Assembly (NCBI GenBank): GCA_947177465.1
Contig: CAMWUP010000069.1
Coordinates: 1-8,755, forward strand
DNA: 8,755 nucleotides
Reading direction: 5' to 3'
Source: an uncultured Lachnospiraceae bacterium
GTDB lineage: Bacteria > Bacillota > Clostridia > Lachnospirales > Lachnospiraceae
Under the pieces are notes generated by a model. That model saw only the letters and a program-made list of their open reading frames with translations, was not told where the DNA came from and did no database searches. Every line of letters starts with the position of its first letter. Position 1 is the first letter of the stretch. Shown one piece after another: positions 5,490 through 8,755 of this stretch. The translations under genes and the position numbers were made by a program.

Positions 5490-6566
5490 ATGCTGGAAAA
5501 AAACAAATTTTTTCAAAATAAGTATATAGTACTGCTTCTGATTACAGGAGCAGTCTATTTTTTTCTGCGGTTTATCAGCCCGCTTCTGACGCCTGTTATC
5601 ATCGCGGGCATGTTTCTGACCTTCTGTTATCCGACCTTTGACGATATCCAGAAAAAGACAAGGATTAAAAAGCAGTATCTTGCGGGTGCAATTCTCTTTC
5701 TGCTTTGCGGCGTCCTCATTATTTTGGTATGGATGGGCGGTTCGCTGCTTTTACAGAATATTCCTCTCTGGGTGGAGGGAATTGACGATGTACAGCAGAG
5801 TGTGCAGTTGTTTGTGACAGACTGCTGCGACGGCGTGGGCGGATTTCTGGGAATCAACACAGAAGGGCTGGCACAGGTTTTGATTGAGCAGATAGACGTG
5901 TTTGTGGAGAATTTTCAGGTTCAGGTGCTCCCGGGACTTTTGGGGAGTACATGGACTTATATCCGGCAGCTATTGTCCATCATCGGCATACTTGCCGTTA
6001 CCATGATTGCCACCATGCTTCTGGCAAAGGATTATGATGCCATTCTTGCTTTTATGGGCGCTCATGAAGGAAGCCGTACCGTGCTGGAAATTGTGCTGCG
6101 TGTGCTTAGGTATATTGCAACCTTCGTCAAGGCGCAGGTCATTATCATGCTCTCCATAGCCGCAATTTGTTCTGTTGCGCTCTTTTTTGCGGGCGTGCAA
6201 AACGGCATATGGTTTGGGATTCTGGCCGGCGTTCTGGATGCGCTCCCTTTTATCGGCACGGGCATTGTGTTGATTCCGCTTGCCATATGGCAGCTCTTTT
6301 CCGGCTTTTACTGGAAGGCGGCAGTCTGTGTCATTATTTACATTGTATGCGCGCTGCTGCGGGAATTTCTGGAGCCGAAGCTGATTGGGCAGAAGGTGGG
6401 CGTCTATCCGGCTGCTATTCTGATAGCGGTTTACGCGGGTATTAAGCTCTTCGGTCTGTGGGGAATTGTGAAAGGACCGATTGGACTTGTCCTGATTATG
6501 CAGATTTACGCGGCGTATGGGCGTTATGTTGACGACACGAAACAAATGCATTATGATAAGGAATGA
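5490..6566 (+). CDS. AI-2E/PerM/YtvI-family membrane protein
   Basis: This 358-residue polytopic membrane protein belongs to the family named AI-2E transporter (PF01594). Members have been linked to export of autoinducer-2, Na+/H+ antiport and, for YtvI-like forms, sporulation; the role here is open. Hydrophobic segments are at about 11-29, 30-48, 64-88, 160-178, 210-235, 238-270, 276-290 and 306-340. A soluble loop lies at about 90-155. The family hallmarks are clear: DALPFIGTGIVLIP (250-263), REFLEPKLIG (291-300), and VYAGIKLFGLWGIVKGP (314-330). Length is normal for the family. The start at 5490 is chosen from its ribosome binding site. It lies 74 bp after the RluA-family gene; no good terminator or promoter is visible in that gap, so read-through from upstream is likely. 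The family call is secure, function is not. Confidence 0.92.
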   Translation: MLEKNKFFQNKYIVLLLITGAVYFFLRFISPLLTPVIIAGMFLTFCYPTFDDIQKKTRIKKQYLAGAILFLLCGVLIILVWMGGSLLLQNIPLWVEGIDDVQQSVQLFVTDCCDGVGGFLGINTEGLAQVLIEQIDVFVENFQVQVLPGLLGSTWTYIRQLLSIIGILAVTMIATMLLAKDYDAILAFMGAHEGSRTVLEIVLRVLRYIATFVKAQVIIMLSIAAICSVALFFAGVQNGIWFGILAGVLDALPFIGTGIVLIPLAIWQLFSGFYWKAAVCVIIYIVCALLREFLEPKLIGQKVGVYPAAILIAVYAGIKLFGLWGIVKGPIGLVLIMQIYAAYGRYVDDTKQMHYDKE

Positions 6567-6570
6567 AATC

Positions 6571-6597
6571 ATGTCAAAACAGCCACAGGAGCGGTAA
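6571..6597 (+). CDS. Possible 8-codon leader open frame
   Basis: ATG at 6571 opens a frame of eight codons (MSKQPQER) ending in TAA at 6595-6597. AAGGA lies eight bases before this ATG, inside the end of the AI-2E-family gene. The stop is 8 bp before the ATG of the ligase-like gene, whose own ribosome binding site is poor. It could be a translated leader that loads ribosomes for the next gene by re-initiation, or a chance frame. No residue bias suggests an attenuator. Confidence 0.25.
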   Translation: MSKQPQER

Positions 6598-6605
6598 AAA
6601 GAGCT

Positions 6606-8303
6606 ATGTATAAAGTAAAAGACCTGTATAAGGACTGGGAAAAGAAGAAGCGGAAAATAAAAATACAAATCGGGGAGATGAGTGTACCGGAGCTTTGCCG
6701 GACAGTTCTGCGTCTTCTGCTTCAGCTTGTGACAGTGGTGTATCTTATCTGTATGCTTGTTATGCTGCCGCTCTATTTTGACAGAGAGACGGGCTACAAT
6801 TTCATCGGGACGAACAAGTCAAGCTTTTTTATGGATAAAGGGTTTGCCATTGGAAAGGCATTTATTTATATTTACATGTTTTATATTGTCTTTGTCCTGT
6901 TTTGCTTTTTGGTGGAAAATAAGGGTAAAAAAGGGAAATTTTCCATTTTCTTAAATTATCTGCTTGATGAAATGTCTATAACGGACAAATTTGCAGTTCT
7001 TTATGCGATAGGCTTATTTTTATCTTACTATTACACCAATTACAGAGTGGAGCTGCGTCTGGGGACACAGGGGTGGTACATGGGCTTTCTGCCCCAGCTT
7101 TTGATGCTTGGTTCTTACTTTGCCGTTTCCCGATTTCTGCCAAAATGGGCAGTAAAATGGGCGGCGGGTATTTTGCTTGCAGTTCCGTTTTTTGTGTTTC
7201 TGTTAGGGCTTTTAAACCGGTATGGTGTCAATCCGCTGGGGATTCCGCCCATCGGACCGGGATTTATCTCAACAATCGGCAATATCAACTGGTACTGCGG
7301 TTACTGGGCGGCGGTATACCCTATTGCAGTCGGAAGCTTTGTGTTTTATAAACGAAAAGAAGGAAATGAAGAGAAAGACAGGATGCTTCGCATCATTTTG
7401 GGATGTGCAGCAGCGGTGGGCTTTGCCACCGGCATCACGCAGGGAAGTGAGAGTGGTGTGCTTGCGCTGCTTACGGTACTTCTGCTTACCGGTACGCTTG
7501 CGGTGGGAAAGCGGGAGAGACTTCAGAATTTTTTGGAGCTGCTGTTGATTTGCTGTGCGGCGGCCTCTGTGCTGTCCGTGGTACAGTGGCTTTTTCCGGA
7601 GCGGAATCAGTACATGACAGTGGTTTCTTCCCTTCTGACAAAAACACTGTTTCCGTGGATAACAGGTATTGTATTGCTGTGCATTTATCTGTGGCTGAGA
7701 AAGAAGCCGGAGCGGTGTGAAAAAGGTATTCGTTGGGGCTGGTACATACTTCTGTTTCTGATTGGCGCGGCACTGGCGTCATTTATTGTCATGCTTGTAA
7801 TCAATACGCTGCATCCGGGGAGCATAGGCGCGCTTTCCGACAATCCATTGTTTATCTTTGACAGAGAATGGGGAAGCAGCAGGGGCGGCACATGGAAAGC
7901 CGGTATCCGTGCGTGGTCTTCGCTGGATTCGCTGCATAAGGTAGTGGGAATCGGACCGGACGGTATGGCAGAATACATTTATAAAGGACCTGACAGCGGG
8001 CTGCTCGACATGGTTCGTTCACAGTTTGGCAGCAACAGACTGACCAATGCCCACGGGGAATGGATTACGATTCTTGCCAATCTGGGTGTGCTTGGTCTTT
8101 TGGGCTTTGCAGGCATGATAGTGAGCGCAATTGTGCGTTTTCTGCGTACAAGGACAGGGTGCGTATTCTGTATGGCATGTGGTCTTGCTGTTTTCAGTTA
8201 TACGATAAACAATATTTTCAGCTTTCAGCAGATTATGAATATATCACAGATGTTTCTTGTACTGGGATTGGGAGAGTGGATGCGGCGGAAGGAAAAGGAG
8301 TAA
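6606..8303 (+). CDS. Polytopic membrane protein resembling O-antigen ligase/polymerase (Wzy_C type)
   Basis: A 565-residue integral membrane protein with about 12-14 predicted helices and a charged, lysine-rich cytoplasmic N-terminus (1-35). Helices are visible at about 36-58, 84-103, 125-143, 158-178, 184-206, 222-248, 260-278, 284-301, 309-330, 343-364, 376-400, 487-512, 520-541 and 547-559. The hallmark is the large outer loop (about 401-486) holding GSSRGGTWKAGIRAW (423-437, R426), GIGPDGM (448-454) and NAHGEWITILANLG (481-494, H483) at the edge of the next helix. This matches the Arg/His loop pattern of O-antigen ligases and Wzy-like polymerases, which move lipid-linked glycans. In a Gram-positive cell it more likely acts on a surface polysaccharide or glycan than on lipopolysaccharide. 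The start at 6606 has only AAGAG close by, and AGGAG 14 bases away, so translation may depend on the small frame upstream. No glycosyltransferases are nearby in view. The superfamily call is good; the substrate is unknown. Confidence 0.78.
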   Translation: MYKVKDLYKDWEKKKRKIKIQIGEMSVPELCRTVLRLLLQLVTVVYLICMLVMLPLYFDRETGYNFIGTNKSSFFMDKGFAIGKAFIYIYMFYIVFVLFCFLVENKGKKGKFSIFLNYLLDEMSITDKFAVLYAIGLFLSYYYTNYRVELRLGTQGWYMGFLPQLLMLGSYFAVSRFLPKWAVKWAAGILLAVPFFVFLLGLLNRYGVNPLGIPPIGPGFISTIGNINWYCGYWAAVYPIAVGSFVFYKRKEGNEEKDRMLRIILGCAAAVGFATGITQGSESGVLALLTVLLLTGTLAVGKRERLQNFLELLLICCAAASVLSVVQWLFPERNQYMTVVSSLLTKTLFPWITGIVLLCIYLWLRKKPERCEKGIRWGWYILLFLIGAALASFIVMLVINTLHPGSIGALSDNPLFIFDREWGSSRGGTWKAGIRAWSSLDSLHKVVGIGPDGMAEYIYKGPDSGLLDMVRSQFGSNRLTNAHGEWITILANLGVLGLLGFAGMIVSAIVRFLRTRTGCVFCMACGLAVFSYTINNIFSFQQIMNISQMFLVLGLGEWMRRKEKE

Positions 8304-8308
8304 GAGGT

Positions 8309-8755
8309 ATGGCAGATACGAAAATCCTGATTGTGGAGGATGACGCAGACATCAATCAGATATTGGCAAGAATTATGAAAAGTCAGGGCTATGAGGCGGT
8401 CTCGGCTTTTTCCGGAAGCGAGGCAAGACTGCGGCTTTTTGCGGGTGCAAAAGAGGGCGGCATGTCAAAGGAATACGATCTGATTCTTCTCGATTTGATG
8501 CTCCCAGGCGTTATGGGTGAGGAGCTGATTTGCGAAATCAGGGAAAAAAGCGACATTCCCTTGATTGTTATTTCTGCAAAAACAGCCCTTGAGGATAAGG
8601 TACAGGTTTTAAATGCGGGTGCGGACGATTACTTGATAAAGCCTTTTGAGAAGGAAGAGGTCATTGCCAGGGTAAACGGCGCGCTCAGGAGGTACAGGCG
8701 GCTTATGGGAAGCGCCGGTACAGACGCAGGAAATGGCAGTAGAACGGCGCAGGAG
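8309..8755 (+). CDS. Second response regulator, OmpR-like, cut by right window edge
   Basis: The 149 visible residues contain a complete receiver domain: acidic residues E10, D11 and D12, the phosphoacceptor D62 in LILLDLMLPG, S89 in VISAKT, and K111 in IKPF. The frame remains open at the right edge after a linker rich in Gly, Ala and Ser (about 133-149), where an output domain should begin; a winged helix is expected from the receiver type but is not seen. D62 is about ten positions later than usual (compare D52 in the regulator at 3947-4639). The cause is an insertion around residues 43-54 (LFAGAKEGGMSK) before strand beta-3. AAGGAG lies eight bases before the ATG at 8309, within the end of the ligase-like gene, whose stop is only 5 bp upstream, so coupled expression is likely. 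Its sensor kinase is probably just beyond the edge, an inference. Confidence 0.93.
   Translation, partial: MADTKILIVEDDADINQILARIMKSQGYEAVSAFSGSEARLRLFAGAKEGGMSKEYDLILLDLMLPGVMGEELICEIREKSDIPLIVISAKTALEDKVQVLNAGADDYLIKPFEKEEVIARVNGALRRYRRLMGSAGTDAGNGSRTAQE

Noticed and set aside
5970..6668. Minus-strand open frame of 232 codons opposite the AI-2E-family gene
   Set aside because: The product is rich in His, Asn and Arg with no domain pattern, as expected of the reverse of a membrane protein gene.

Overview
The window reads as chromosomal DNA from an anaerobic Gram-positive bacterium of the class Clostridia, most likely Lachnospiraceae or a close relative. This is an inference from content: a PerR-type repressor with a reverse rubrerythrin and a rubredoxin, strong AGGAGG-type ribosome binding sites, TTGACA/TATAAT promoters, moderate GC, and two OmpR-type response regulators. 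I see no tRNA, rRNA, CRISPR array, insertion sequence or phage gene.

Left part, minus strand (1-2280). The window opens inside purC (SAICAR synthase, de novo purine synthesis), whose last codons lie beyond position 1. Its own promoter is near 854-882. Next, read from right to left, is a compact peroxide-defence operon: perR (2195 to 1794), reverse rubrerythrin (1766 to 1227) and rubredoxin (1166 to 993), closed by a rho-independent terminator at 945-979. The perR promoter is near consensus. A PerR/Fur-type box lies over its predicted transcription start, so the operon is probably autoregulated and induced by peroxide. PerR would sense H2O2 through metal-catalysed oxidation, and rubrerythrin would reduce H2O2 to water with electrons passed by rubredoxin-type iron centres. 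An 11-bp perfect inverted repeat brackets the -35 element and is not explained by the PerR box.

Middle, plus strand (2282-5415). Divergent from perR is a two-component system with the kinase first and the OmpR/PhoB-family regulator second, followed 2 nt later by an RluA-family pseudouridine synthase. The spacing implies one transcript.

Right part, plus strand (5416-8755). An AI-2E/PerM/YtvI-family membrane protein is followed by a large polytopic protein resembling O-antigen ligases/polymerases (Wzy_C type). A second OmpR-like response regulator starts 5 nt after it and runs off the right edge. An 8-codon open frame with a good ribosome binding site sits just before the ligase-like gene, which itself has a poor one. 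All plus-strand genes are closely spaced and could be one long operon or two.

Most of the window is well-known gene families. I found no clear evidence of an undescribed system. The points most worth a second look are the control region of the perR operon, the ligase-like protein sitting beside response regulators with no glycosyltransferases in view, and the tiny leader frame in front of it.
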